64,000 nucleotides of DNA. Source: Clavaria fumosa. Its lineage: Eukaryota; Basidiomycota; Agaricomycetes; Agaricales; Clavariaceae. Below, piece by piece: positions 54,019-64,000 of this stretch (positions are counted from its first letter, which is position 1; each line of letters opens with the position of its first letter). The stretch lies in contig OX637803.1 in NCBI GenBank assembly GCA_951802425.1, positions 3,162,001 through 3,226,000 of the forward strand. The letters run 5' to 3'. A program made the translations under genes and the position numbers. Below the pieces are notes generated by a model. That model was not told the origin of the DNA, made no database searches, and saw only the letters and a program-made list of their open reading frames with translations.

Positions 54019-55888
54019 TTACTCCAAAACTTTATAAAGCATTTGCTCGTCATGATTATGCGTAATCAATTGGCCATCCTCCACATCATCAGGCCGCCAA
54101 ATATTTGTGCGGCTGACATTCGCTGGATATCTCGCCTCCCCAGCAATCCCACCCCAGTCGAAATCCACAATTTTGACCAGATGTTCATTGCACCCATCCG
54201 TGCAAACAAACATGTTGACATCACGGAGGTCACCATGGACGAGGTTAGCGTCTTTCAATCCTTGCAGAAGTTCCTCGAAGACACAACGTAGCTGAGTCGC
54301 ATTTGGGGTATCTTGACTTGGATCACGGCATATTTGTGAGTAAAGGCAATATGGTTCTTTTATCATCTCCATTACAATCACTGTCCAACCGCCCGCAATT
54401 GAGAAGCATGCATGGAGTGTGGGTGCCATCCCTTTTGCAGCACAGTGCCGATGGAGTGCTTCAGAATAACGACGCACAAACTTGACACACATTGGTTGGT
54501 GATCAGCTTCTCGTTCCACAAGGAATATGGGAGTGCGGCATGGATAGAGTTGACGCTTGTATTTAAAACGGATTTCCGGGCCCGGAAGACAACGATATGT
54601 GCGAATGTAAGGGAAGTCAGGATCGTGGTCATGGAAGTCGTGGAAGTGCGGCTGTGACAGCGATTTGTAGTAATTCTTCAACCGGGTAGCGGCGAGTCTA
54701 AAAGCACCGAGGTAGCGAGCTGTCATGGCATGCATATGGACATTGTGTGACTGCCAGAAAAGTGGAATGACAGGAGTGAGGACTTCGTAATGTACCGTGG
54801 AGGCCCTCGACACAATCCCAGCGAATCCAAGGTATGGACCTTTTGCAAAAGTTGTATTAGGTGATAAACATTTGTCAAAATCACTACGCACCAAAGTAGT
54901 ATATGATGAGACAAGGTAGCGGAGAGTGCGGAACCGCCGTCAAAACTGGTTGTGTCAGTTGACGATAGTAAAGACCGCCTTGAATAAATGCTTTGGTGGC
55001 GGCAGCGTCATTTTTGGCTTCCGATAAGGCGCACACAAAGGGACCTTCCATGATGTGACCATCAGTATGGAAGCCGGTTTCACCAATGGCTGCGGCCTGG
55101 AGGTCAATGCCATAGCAATTGAGTACGGCTTGGCGAAATTTGGCCGCTCGCGGTGCCTCCGTTCTGTAGTAATTGGACATGACAAGCTTCAACTCCAAGG
55201 CCAGCCTGTTGTCGATAGCTTCGGGATTGTGGTTCATGCAGTCATCGACAAATTTTGCTAGGATATCAGACACAAGGGTGGTAGGGAAGCATTCCACAGT
55301 CGGCGGACGGTTGCAGTAGAGCCATGCACGTTCTGGTTGTTGAAGGATGGCCGATAGTTTCATTCCACTGCTCAGCCTCGTTGTAAATGTGGAAGTGTCA
55401 GCACCGCGTGACTGTATGCGCCGTGCCAGAGTGTCATCGGGGTCCACATGTTCTGCTACATCGAGATTGAGCTGCAACAACAGTATAAGCCCCGCGATCG
55501 ATGTCGCTATTCACAATGTGCTTACCTTCCTGAGGGTGAGCGTATCGGCGGCAAGGTGATCGAGGTCGGGTCTCTTCTCCTCCTTCATGAGTTTCTTCAA
55601 GTCCATAACATCGGCATTGTCAGGCGGCTTGACTTTGAATGGCGTAGTATCGGTATCAACGAGACACCAAAGGCTAATAACCTGCTTTGGCCAAAGGATT
55701 AATGTTAGATAAGAAAATAATAGTTGTGTACTGACTGGCTCTGTGGCTTCGGGCATTGGGGCAGCAGGATTGATGGTGGACATCTCGGTCGGAGTAGCCA
55801 ATGACTGAGTCTCAACTCTATTCATGAGCTTTTTGAAACGGCGAGACATTGTGCTCATCGCTGTTGAGCGACGCAGTATGTATGGCAA
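54019..55888 (-). CDS. Crinkler-like protein with kinase-like C terminus
   Basis: Four exons, 55888-55736, 55681-55526, 55471-54892 and 54839-54019, join across GT-AG introns of 54, 54 and 52 bp to give about 569 residues without a stop. Other starts are 55858 and 55849. Exons 2-3 encode a CRN-type ubiquitin-like header (SLWCLVDTDTTPFKVKPPDN; LKKLMKEEKRPDLDHL; LTLRKLNLD). The middle is helical. The C-terminal domain is kinase-like: LVEREADHQPMCVKFVRRY near the ATP lysine, catalytic loop HGDLRDVNMFV (D and N present), and KIVDFDWGG in place of DFG. Crinkler-type proteins occur in oomycetes and fungi as nuclear effectors or in conflict between organisms. The clean frame contrasts with the decayed elements around it. 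Confidence 0.8.
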
Positions 55889-55972
55889 GAAGTTTTGCAG
55901 CGAGTGGATGAGTTGGAAAAAAAGCTGTAAGGACTGTTAATATACTGAGCCCGTATACGAGAGCTGAGTGTG

Positions 55973-56092
55973 GGATTAGACGCGCAGCGGTAAAGGCGCC
56001 CGCTTACGTCATTGTTATGAGGTCTTGATTTAGAGTGTGTTCGGTGCTGATTTCGCATGTGAAATTCCCAGCCAAAAAAAAAAAAGAGATCT
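55973..56092 (+). other. Possible tRNA-derived SINE
   Basis: GACGCGCAGCGGTAAAGGCG resembles a pol III A box, GAGGTCTTGATTTAG about 35 bp later is a weak B box, and a run of 12 A lies near 56076-56087. I cannot fold a full tRNA. It lies 85 bp upstream of the Crinkler-like gene, in the opposite direction. Confidence 0.3.
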
Positions 56093-56322
56093 TCCAATTT
56101 CTTGTATGGCAATGTTGCTGTTCGGTGACCTCTGTTGTGAACTGAGATTGAGATTTTGAAATGAGATTCTCCTACAAAAAAAATGTAGAGGTCAAGACCT
56201 CGACATCTTTCTGAGATTGTGACAGAAGTCACGCTTTTGCGAGGCATCATGGCACTCGCCACATTGTTCACTCGTATACTGTATTGGCGGCTACACACTA
56301 CTAAGCCCTGCTCTGCCCTGGA

Positions 56323-56993
56323 ATGGCTTCTGAAAAGGAAAAGATGTCAACAAAGTGGACTTCTGCTGATGAAGCCTGTCTTATTCAAGCTCTACAGGCA
56401 GAAAAAGCAAACAGGAACTGGGGTGACAACAACCCAAAGCCGAGTGCCTATACAGCCTGTGTAACTGCACTAGCTGGAAGTGAGAAGGCCTCTGGTGGCA
56501 TTGTGAAGACTGTGGTTGCAATCAAGAGTCACTGGCAGCAAGTCTGTCCAGTGAATTTGAGCTATTATGTCCATCTTGTACTCACTCTGATCCAGCTCAA
56601 ACAAGAATTTGACATAGTGAAACAACTCCGTGGCCTCTCAGGTTTTGGGTGGGATGAGGAGCGCAAAGTCGTTACTGCCAGTGCTGAAGTTTGGGAGAGA
56701 TATCTTGAGGTGAGTGTGTTTATATTGGCTGTTGCACTCAACTTGAAAACCATCACTAGAAACACCCCAAGGCCAAACCCTGGCACAAAAAACCTTTCCC
56801 ACTCTATGGCGACATCTCCAATCTCATCAATGGGAGCCATGCGACTGGTCAGTCAACCTTTCGGCCACTTGCAAAGACATGTCCTGCCCCACTATCCCCG
56901 ACCACCGATGAAAACATCAATCCCACACTCCTTGCTTTGAAGGGTGAATCATCAACTCCTGATTCAGATGGGGAGGCTGTAACTTATTGGTAA
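56323..56993 (+). CDS. Myb/SANT-like DNA-binding protein
   Basis: Three exons, 56323-56541, 56596-56709 and 56760-56993, joined across 54 and 50 bp introns give 188 residues with no break. The N-terminal helices (KWTSADEACLIQALQAEK; KTVVAIKSHWQQ; LKQEFDIVKQLRGLSGFGWD; EVWERYL) match the Myb/SANT-like family often paired with Harbinger transposons in fungi. The third exon gives KHPKAKPWHKKPFPLYGDIS and NLINGSHATGQSTFRP, also typical. A Harbinger partner ORF is not next to it, so it may be the companion gene of a lost element or an independent family member. Likely nuclear. Confidence 0.75.
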
Positions 56994-57216
56994 TCACCCA
57001 GACAGATTACGTAATGCATGTGTTTATTTGGTTGCGACTTAGCAGTGCCACAGCTCAGTCCACTATTTGACTGAGCTGTGAGTTTATATCCTTTTACTTC
57101 GTATTACAGATGTACTGATGCCCTAGGATAGAACAGAGTTATCCTAGGTACTATAGAAAATACAACAGTCCACTATTTGACTGAGCTAACGGAGTTATCC
57201 TAGATTTCTATAGATT

Positions 57217-58610
57217 ATGAGATTCGTTGTGCAAAACAACTTCATGACTGCCAATACCTCTTCCAACGCCATAGGTGTCCCTCGACTCCACGATGACAGA
57301 GTGAACTGGGCCGACTACGAGTCGAAAGCCCGCACTGCAATGGGTGCGAGAGGATTGATTAGACATCATGATGGAACTGCACGAAAACCAGTAGCTTACC
57401 CTCAAGAGGCCGGAATTTCAATGAAAGCTCCAGGGATAAAAGCTACTGACGATGACCTCGAAGAAAAGGAACGAAAGTTCGATGAGTACGAGCAAAAGGA
57501 ATATAGTGCCCAGCACATATTACTTACTACAGTATCACCACATCTCACTACGGTCATCAAGTCCTTATCAGCGTCTGAGATGTGGAAGGCAATCCACACT
57601 GACGCTACACGAAAGAGCCAACTTCACAAAGTTGACACGCATCGCAGGTTACAGTCCATGACCTGTGCTGAGGATGGCAACATCAAAGCTCATCTAAATG
57701 CAATGATAAAGATTCGAGATGAACTCGAAGGCATCGGTGCATCAGTCATGGACGATGATTTCACAACCATGATACTTACTTCCTTGCCACCCAGCTATCA
57801 CAGCCTCCTTCACTCAATCACACATGCTGCAAGCTGTCATCTACGGAGATCTCTCTGAATGACCTTATGCACATCGTTTTAGAGGAAGCAAGACAGCGCG
57901 AAATAGCAGACCTTGCGTCGAAATCTGGTGAAGCAGCCCTTCATGTTAAAAAGGTAAAGGCTGCAAAGGAAGATCAGACGACTCAGGCACAAAAATCACC
58001 CTGGGAAAACTGCAAACGCACCAATCACAAGACCAAAAACTGCTACTCCGACAGCGGAGTGAAGCAAGGCCAAGCACCCTGGCAAAAGAAAAAGGAGAAG
58101 GCCAATACTGCAGCCACACAGGCCAAAAAGCAAGAAAATGACGAAGAATACCTCGCGTTTACTTGCCTAGCGGACCGGCATGAAGTCGCAGCTGCCATAT
58201 CCCAGATGGGTAAACCGCACGACATCATCCTAGACAGCGGTGCAACCACGCATTTCTGTCCAGACAGGTCAATGTTGGTAAGCTACTCTACTACCAGTCC
58301 GACTGCTATCACCGCTGCCGACAGACGCAAGTTAAAAGCTGTTGGTTGCAGCGATATTGTCCTACAAACACAGAATGGTGAGCGCACAAGTACCCTAAGA
58401 CTATGGAACGTCGCGCACACACCCAGCATGGCATTTACTCTTGTATCTGTTGGAAAACTGGACGATGCCAGATACACTGCCGAATTCACTGACAATCTTT
58501 GCCAGATAAAGGACCACCAAGGGAAGGTGCTTGCGCAAATCACCAAAGTGAACGGGCTGTACCGCATAAAGACACTCTCTTTAGAAGCCCACCTAGCCAA
58601 GAAGCAATGA
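57217..58610 (+). pseudogene. Ty1/copia Gag-protease, frameshifted and truncated
   Basis: Gag begins MTANTSSNAIGVPRLHDDRV (upstream in-frame ATG at 57217) and includes LSASEMWKAIHTDA and LTSLPPSYHSLLHSI of the copia gag family. Near 57833 a 1-base shift breaks the frame, which resumes as LSSTEISLNDLMHIVLEEA. The zinc knuckle reads WENCKRTNHKTKNC: the first Cys is Trp, so metal binding is probably lost. The protease has DIILDSGATTHFC with the catalytic Asp, followed by SVGKLDDARY and VNGLYRIKTL of the pre-integrase region. The stop at 58610 is followed by shifted fragments (MNAYIVQ, then KAHRALGHIN), after which pol is missing. Confidence 0.88.
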
Positions 58611-59555
58611 ATGCTTACATTGTTCAAGGCCCACCGTGCCTTGGGCCACATAAACTAACAGCATAGTCCTTGTGCAGATGGAGCATCTGCACTTTCTTTC
58701 ACTGCAAGCTAACCACTCAAGCTAGTCATTTGAAATTTTGTGTGCCTATATCTACCCCTCTACTCTTTAATTTCCATGGTTTACATTTTCCCCAAACTCA
58801 TTTCCCAATGCATGCCAAAGCTGCTGACCAAACCAGTCAAAATTCTCCTGTTTACCAAAACCAACCATAGGATTCCAAAACAAATGGAATGCAATACAGA
58901 GCCATCCCATACCTATCATATTCCATCCCTCTCTCTCCCCTCCCCATCACCACAAAGCAACAATTCCAGCATACAGTCAGAATCCAGTTCTCACAGTCCT
59001 CACACAAGTTTGTACTTGTGGTGACACCTAATCAAATGGGATCACATTGAAAGATTGAGTATAGTGCATGAATAATACACCCTGACTTTGTTTCAATTAC
59101 TCTGCCACATCCAGGACTACAGTTGCCTTCCTACAAACCTAAACAGCACAAGTACCCCTAACAAGGACCCCACATGAAATATTCCCAAACAAAAAAGTCC
59201 CCTCTTTTAGTCCTCATTATGTTTTTGATGATGTTTACCCTCATTTGGTGCTGTCCCTCAAAACTCATTTTTCACCCCAAAAATTCATTTAGGGTTCCTG
59301 GGGGTCTTCCAGCAAAAATTGAAATATGGTAGCTGTGAAGTAGTTATTAGTGCTGTTTAGAAGAACATATGCAACTGACTAATGACTGCATATATGTTGA
59401 TGTTGTCACATCATGAAGTAGGTCACATGGTGATGCTTGTACCATGAATAATGCTAGTAATGTGAATAAGACTAATGTATCCATATGGCATGTCATGTGC
59501 CAGATGAAGGAATTGTGCCATGGTATATCATACATAATATCATACATGATATTGG
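58611..59555. other. Decayed copia remainder and unassigned sequence
   Basis: Only the first 70 bases still read as copia pre-integrase in two frames. Beyond that I see no gene. Confidence 0.5.
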
Positions 59556-59559
59556 AGGC

Positions 59560-59795
59560 TGCTGGTGGGCCATTTATTGTTGTTAGCTGCTGGTGCATCA
59601 TCATCATCAGCTGCTGCTGCTGTCATCAGTCATTGTTGTTGACTGCTGGTGCATTGTTGTTGTCATTGTTGGCTTCTAGTGTGTCATTGTCATTGGTCAT
59701 CATCATTGGCTGCTGTTGTGTTGTTGTCATCATTAGCTGCCAGTGTGTCATTGTCATCATCAGCCACTGCTGCCACCATTGGTCATCATTGGTGT
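59560..59795. repeat. TCATTGTTG/CTGCTG trinucleotide-type repeat
   Basis: Irregular copies of GCTGCTGGTGCATCATCATC and GTGTCATTGTCATCATC make a short minisatellite just beyond the DIRS-like remnant. Confidence 0.75.
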
Positions 59796-61198
59796 TAAGG
59801 CCTGTCTTGTCTCATAAATAACACTGAAGGTTGATGTGATGGTGACCAGTAGAGGGAGGGTAGACAGCTCCTGCTGAACTTGACTGTCACCGCGCAGTGA
59901 TTCAATGAACCAACAAGGGACTCAATATCCTTCCTTGATACCGAGCCTTCAGCAAGGCAGTGCTCAATCTTGAGAAGGAATTTTACCCTTTTGTTCTCAG
60001 GTAAGCAAACTGACCTGTCAATGAGGTTCCAGATGAAGCTGAGGTACTTAAAGGAGGAGGCAAAAGGTACACATTTCCCAGGTTTACCAGACCAGGGCCA
60101 ACCGAGTGAGAACGCGATGGAGCGGATAAGGGACTTGTCGTACCTGAACTGACTCGAGGAGGGTTCTGGCTGTGGGAGGGGAAAGCGCCAGAAGAGGAAG
60201 TTGTCTGCCCACTTGATGATCTTGTCCACACCAAGGGAGAGGTATATGGAGACGATGGCATCAGCAACCTGCCCGAAGATGCTGCTGGAGCTAGCACACC
60301 CAAAGCAGCAACAGTGGTCTACAAAGAAGGATCCATCCCAGGAGATGCAAACATGCTGCCTGTCCTGTGGGGCGGTGGGCATACGCCTCTGGGCCGAGTC
60401 GACATCAAAAACTGCAACTTCCGTGCCAGGCGGTGCATCTAGGACAGCGAGGTAGCAAGAGATCCAGGAACCCCAGTCACATTGGAACAGATTCCCATCA
60501 ATCCCAGAGTTTGTGGAAGGCAGCAAGGGGTTATTTCTGGGGAAGGAATGGTCATTGATGACCTGAGCTTTACCAGAGGAGGAGTCGAAGACGACACCAA
60601 GCAGGCTGGTATGGTAATGACTGAAGATATCTAACATTTGTTCATGCAAGAAAGGGCTGGAATAGCAGCCAAGGGCAAGTTCACTAGTGATATGGGTCTC
60701 TATTACACTTTGGTTTTCGATGGCTGACTTGTGATTGGGGGGTGAAAAGGTGCAGGATAGCGAAGAGACAGTGCCGATGCTGAAGCCCTGGCATAGGCCC
60801 ATTACAACGTCTTTGTAATTACTAATATTGTCCATGGATGCAAGGAGGCACAACCAGGCTTCCCAGCAAAGGGGGGTGACGATGGGGAGTGCCTCAGATT
60901 TGAGGGTGGGTCTGGCCACAGTGCTCCGATGAGCCACAGAGGGAGCAGACATGGGCGAAACTGCAGGAGGGGTGGAGCAGCCACAGGTACTATTAAACCA
61001 GTAGCAGATACCATTGGCGAACTGGGTTGGGGCTCTCCAGGACCCATCCTCACCCTTCATGAGGAAGCCATTACCCAATGCGGGGCAGGCTCTGCTAGCG
61101 TGCGAGGGGGACAAGCAGACAAAGCACTTCCCTCTTCTGATGCTTCCACAAGTATGGGGGGGGGCCAAGGGCACTGCCATGAGGATGTTTGCGCCCAC
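59795..61198 (-). pseudogene. DIRS-like reverse transcriptase / RNase H
   Basis: The ORF starts with the end of gag, including a zinc knuckle CFVCLSPSHASRAC (CX2CX4HX4C). RT motifs follow: GNLFQCDWGSWISCYLAVL, FDVDSAQRRMP, HVCISWDGSFFVDHCCCFG, SSSIFGQVADAIVSIY, and KWADNFLFWRFP at the catalytic site, where family members usually have two Asp; here the second is Asn. LIRSIAFSLGWPWSG, FKYLSFIWNLIDRSV and LVGSLNHCAVTVKFSRSCLP follow and match DIRS-type elements of Agaricomycetes. The tyrosine recombinase expected for DIRS is not visible. The frame enters after a run of G near 61157-61166 that probably causes a frameshift. Confidence 0.75.
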
Positions 61199-63000
61199 TA
61201 TTCGCGGGAGGGGCGCTACCCACCAGCAGTCGAAAGGGCCGGTTATTTCCTGCTGAATTCAGCAAAGCTCGCAGGGCAGCAAGCTGGGCAGTGTGGTCAC
61301 AGTCAACAATATCATGCCAGACATTGATCTGGAAGACAGCAGGCGAGAATAGGGCCGAGTTTTGGATCCAACTCTGGCAGATGTGGATGTCATATAGGAC
61401 ATAGAGGTGGAATCGCTCCGTGAAGTTGGTATGTGAAGAGAGGAAGGAGAAGTGGGTTTTAAATGCATTTGCAATTGCGATGCGGTGCAGGGAAGCGAGG
61501 TGCCATTATATCATCATACACAGCCAGGGCCATGCTTCACCAAACTTGGCCTGTAGGATTGAGGCTTCACCCGAGGCATCTAGGCTACTTTGCTTAAACT
61601 CCAGGGCACCAGATTGCCCCACGACAAGAACATCTGTAGGCTTCTCTGCTACAAAAAGGTTGGACCTACACTGTGCATTGGAGAGGAGATGTAGGGGGAC
61701 ATGTTTATGCCAGCCCTGCTCCAAAATACAGATAATCTGGGGAGGCTCAATGACCTCGTTCGGATCAAGCTGAGCATCCATGTGAATTAACGTCAATGCA
61801 CCTGCTGACATACTGGGAATGACAGAGTGCAGAGGAGCCAGCGGTAATTGAGGCAAAAGGGAAGGGGGTGGAGCCAGAAGGGCAGCACCGATAGGCAGGC
61901 CAGGCATGGCTGGAGCAGGCATTGCAGGCGGAGTCGCAATAGGCAGCGAAGGGGGGGGAGCCAGGAGGGTAGGCATGGGATGCGGCCCAGGCACTGACAG
62001 CATGGCAGGCGGAATTGCAGAGGGGGCACTGGGTAGCTTATGGGGTGCTGCAGCAATGGCCGCTTCCAGAGCAGCAGACACAGAGGATGCAATCATACAT
62101 TGTAATTCCACAGAGGAGGATAGAAGAGATGCCAACCCACGCTGCTCAGGCATACTCGGAGGCGCTGCCGTGACAGGGGGCTGCCCCATAGAAGGATGGG
62201 GTATCCCCATCGGGCCCGCAACAGTAGGCGGCACCGAGTGCGGCCCCGGGTTTGCAGCTACCCCATTCATAGAGGACAGAGTCGCAGGCAAAGCCATACC
62301 TGGCAACGGATATGCAGGCAAAGAGCCCGAGGAACCCGCAGCAGCAGGCAACACAGATTGCGTTGCAGACGCTGGGATTCCTGCAAAGGCAAAGTGCTGG
62401 AGTCAGATGCGCAAGGGCGCTACAGGCATTACTAGACCTACCCAGGTCCGAAATAGAGGCAGGAGCCGCCTTTGCAACAGAGGGTTGTGAGGCATCAGCT
62501 GCGCAAGGGCGCATATAGGCATTAAGGGACCCACCCAGGCCCGAAAAAGAGGCAGGAGCTGCCTTCGCAGCAGAGGGCAGCGAAATGGGAGGCACCAAGG
62601 GCGGAATTGCTATGATAGCCAAAGGGCACCAGGATTAGATGTGCAAGGGCGCATATAAGCATTAAGGGACCTACCCAGGCCCGAAACAGAGGCAGGAGCT
62701 GCCTTTGCTGTGGAAGGCAGCGTAATGGATGGCACCATGGGTGGGATCACCAGGCCTGGAGCAGTAGGAGCAGCCTTCACCATGGAAGGTGCCAACGGAG
62801 AGATTGATGGGTCTAAGGGACTGGTAGGGGGCGCATGCACAGTGACAGGATGCGGGACCACAGGCCTAGAGTCGAGAGGGGGGGCCGCAAAACCCCCGCC
62901 CGAGGTGCTGGGAACCAAATCGAAGGGAGGTAGCAAGGTGCCGCCTCCCGCACTCCCTCCAGCTCCTTTGCTCGGCGGGCCTCAAGATGTAGTGGTTGCT
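61199..63000 (-). pseudogene. DIRS-like gag region, broken
   Basis: On the minus strand 62354-61506 encodes an alanine/proline-rich protein (LPAYPLPGMALPATLSS) followed by a folded-looking part (LIHMDAQLDPNEVIEPPQI; DVLVVGQSGALEFKQSSLDA). A TAA at 61506 is followed in the same frame by WHLASLHRIAIANAFKTHF and QINVWHDIVDCDHTAQLA, so the stop is premature (CAA to TAA fits). The reading then shifts frame at the G run near 61160 into the RT ORF. Upstream, 63000-62360 is the same alanine-rich protein in several frames with internal repeats. The start is not determined. Confidence 0.6.
62405..62735. repeat. About 100-130 bp repeat inside the DIRS-like gag, three copies
   Basis: GCGCAAGGGCGC...GGCATTA...CTACCCAGG(C/T)CCGAAA and GAGGCAGGAGC(T/C)GCC recur at about 62408, 62502 and 62640. 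The minus-strand peptide is AKAAPASFSGLGGSLNAYMR with small changes. Confidence 0.75.
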
Positions 63001-63004
63001 GCAC

Positions 63005-64000
63005 GGGCCTTTTTCACCACAGGGCATGGGGACGGACTCGCGGACTGATCAGCTGATCCCGGGGACACAGAAGGGACCCTTGTCCTGCGGGCACCACTCG
63101 TAGGCCCTGCCACTCGATTGGCAAAAAGATCCCCATAAAATGCAGATAATCATGACATGAAACCTCCTTGCTCATGTATGATGTCCTTGCTACCTAGGGT
63201 CTGTTAGGGTACTTAATTGTCTATAGTACCTAGCCCCTTGAACAAGCAGTTCAGCACCTTATGCATCTCTTCAATCATTCCCTATGCTCTCTCTTAGTCC
63301 TCTACCTATTCTGTACTACTTACCCATGTAGACTTACTCCCAATATGACTTAAACTATGGAAAGTGGTACTAGGAGAGAAAGAAATGGCTCTACAGTAGG
63401 AATGAAGAACTGCACAAGCAAATGGTCTTTACCATTAAATGCATAAAGGCTGAAGGAGATAACTGTTATTTACTCCCTCAAGCTGGTTTTACTACTGTTT
63501 AGGCTACATCCTGGTATTAATAAAGTAGCACTAAAGGGAGGCTCTAAGTGGGAAAGGCTGAACAGACAAAAGTGTTGAGAAGGTCCATAAGGTAATATCT
63601 GTGAGTTTATGAGAGGTGCGGAGCTTTTGCGGCTGAGCTACAGGGTTGTGAACTCACTGGCGTGAGTTTGGCACCACTCTGGCATTGTGGGGCAGTCCCA
63701 ATCATGATCAGACCTCAATCAAGTGATTGATGGCTGGCAGTTTGGCCTGGTTCCCATGGTGGTGGGGGCAGTGATCAGCAGTGATTGCTGACACTGCTGC
63801 ACTACCAAATATGGACTGGTCATCCTATGAGTGGACTGTGTGCCCACAACCTTTATGTGCAGTTCCTTGGCCTTCCCCTCATCTCCCTTTGTACTAGGGT
63901 GTTACTAGCATGTATCTGGCATAGAATACAGCTGAAACACATGTTAAATAGGGCTACTATGCTTAATTATGACTAGTCTGAGGGAGATAAGAGGAAGCAG
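63005..64000. other. No gene recognised
   Basis: Short ORFs only. The sequence may hold the 5' part of the DIRS-like element or host spacer; I see no terminal repeat. Confidence 0.4.

Noticed and set aside
55975..56045. Functional tRNA gene
   Set aside because: No acceptor or anticodon stem can be paired; only box-like motifs remain.

Overview
The window is fungal nuclear DNA, most likely from a mushroom-forming basidiomycete (Agaricomycetes). The evidence is 49-70 bp GT-AG introns, a KDZ transposase with a CxC2-type cysteine cluster, a fungal TET/JBP dioxygenase, a Crinkler-type gene, and a dense nest of Ty3/gypsy, Ty1/copia, DIRS-like, Helitron, Tc1/mariner and Harbinger-like elements. I see no rRNA, intact tRNA, CRISPR array or obvious housekeeping gene. 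Species assignment is not possible from this alone.

Layout. 1-4.75 kb: 3' part of a Ty3/gypsy chromovirus with an intact pol, a second downstream ORF and a probable 3' LTR. 4.75-7.8 kb: decayed sequence, then the four last exons of a spliced hypothetical gene. 8-9.8 kb: GC-rich minisatellite. 10.2-19.6 kb: a Helitron (Rep/Pif1 helicase) with a C-terminal ubiquitin-protease-like domain, interrupted by a 1.4 kb terminal-inverted-repeat element and by two in-frame TGA codons and one frameshift. 19.9-21.6 kb: an apparently complete Tc1 element with a one-intron DD34E transposase and 216 bp inverted repeats. 21.6-24.5 kb: minisatellites.

25.08-49.49 kb is the centre of the window: one complete 24.4 kb KDZ transposon. 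Its ends are fixed by long inverted repeats and a 7-8 bp target duplication (GCAGAGT), and it split a single minus-strand LTR whose two halves still flank it. It carries a KDZ transposase, a Ulp1/SENP-type cysteine protease, a JmjC-like oxygenase, a TET/JBP-like oxygenase, a Zn-finger protein and a further spliced gene of unknown function. A palindromic module centred on CCCGGGATCCCGGG recurs in both ends and just upstream of several of its genes, which suggests a shared promoter element. A 727 bp Harbinger-like element sits inside the right arm, and the left arm preserves the empty site.

49.7-53.7 kb: an NLR (NACHT) gene remnant, a copia remnant, an LTR and a small Tc1-like MITE. 54.0-55.9 kb: an intact four-exon Crinkler-like gene with a kinase-like C terminus. 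56.3-57.0 kb: an intact three-exon Myb/SANT-like gene. 57.2-58.6 kb: copia gag-protease. 59.8-63.0 kb: a DIRS-like gag/RT remnant on the minus strand.

Eight premature stops in the KDZ, Helitron and copia genes are TGA where arginine is expected, as CpG deamination of CGA would give. Ironically the TET/JBP gene, a family that oxidises 5-methylcytosine, carries one of them. All exon joins are read by eye and were not checked by alignment or RNA.
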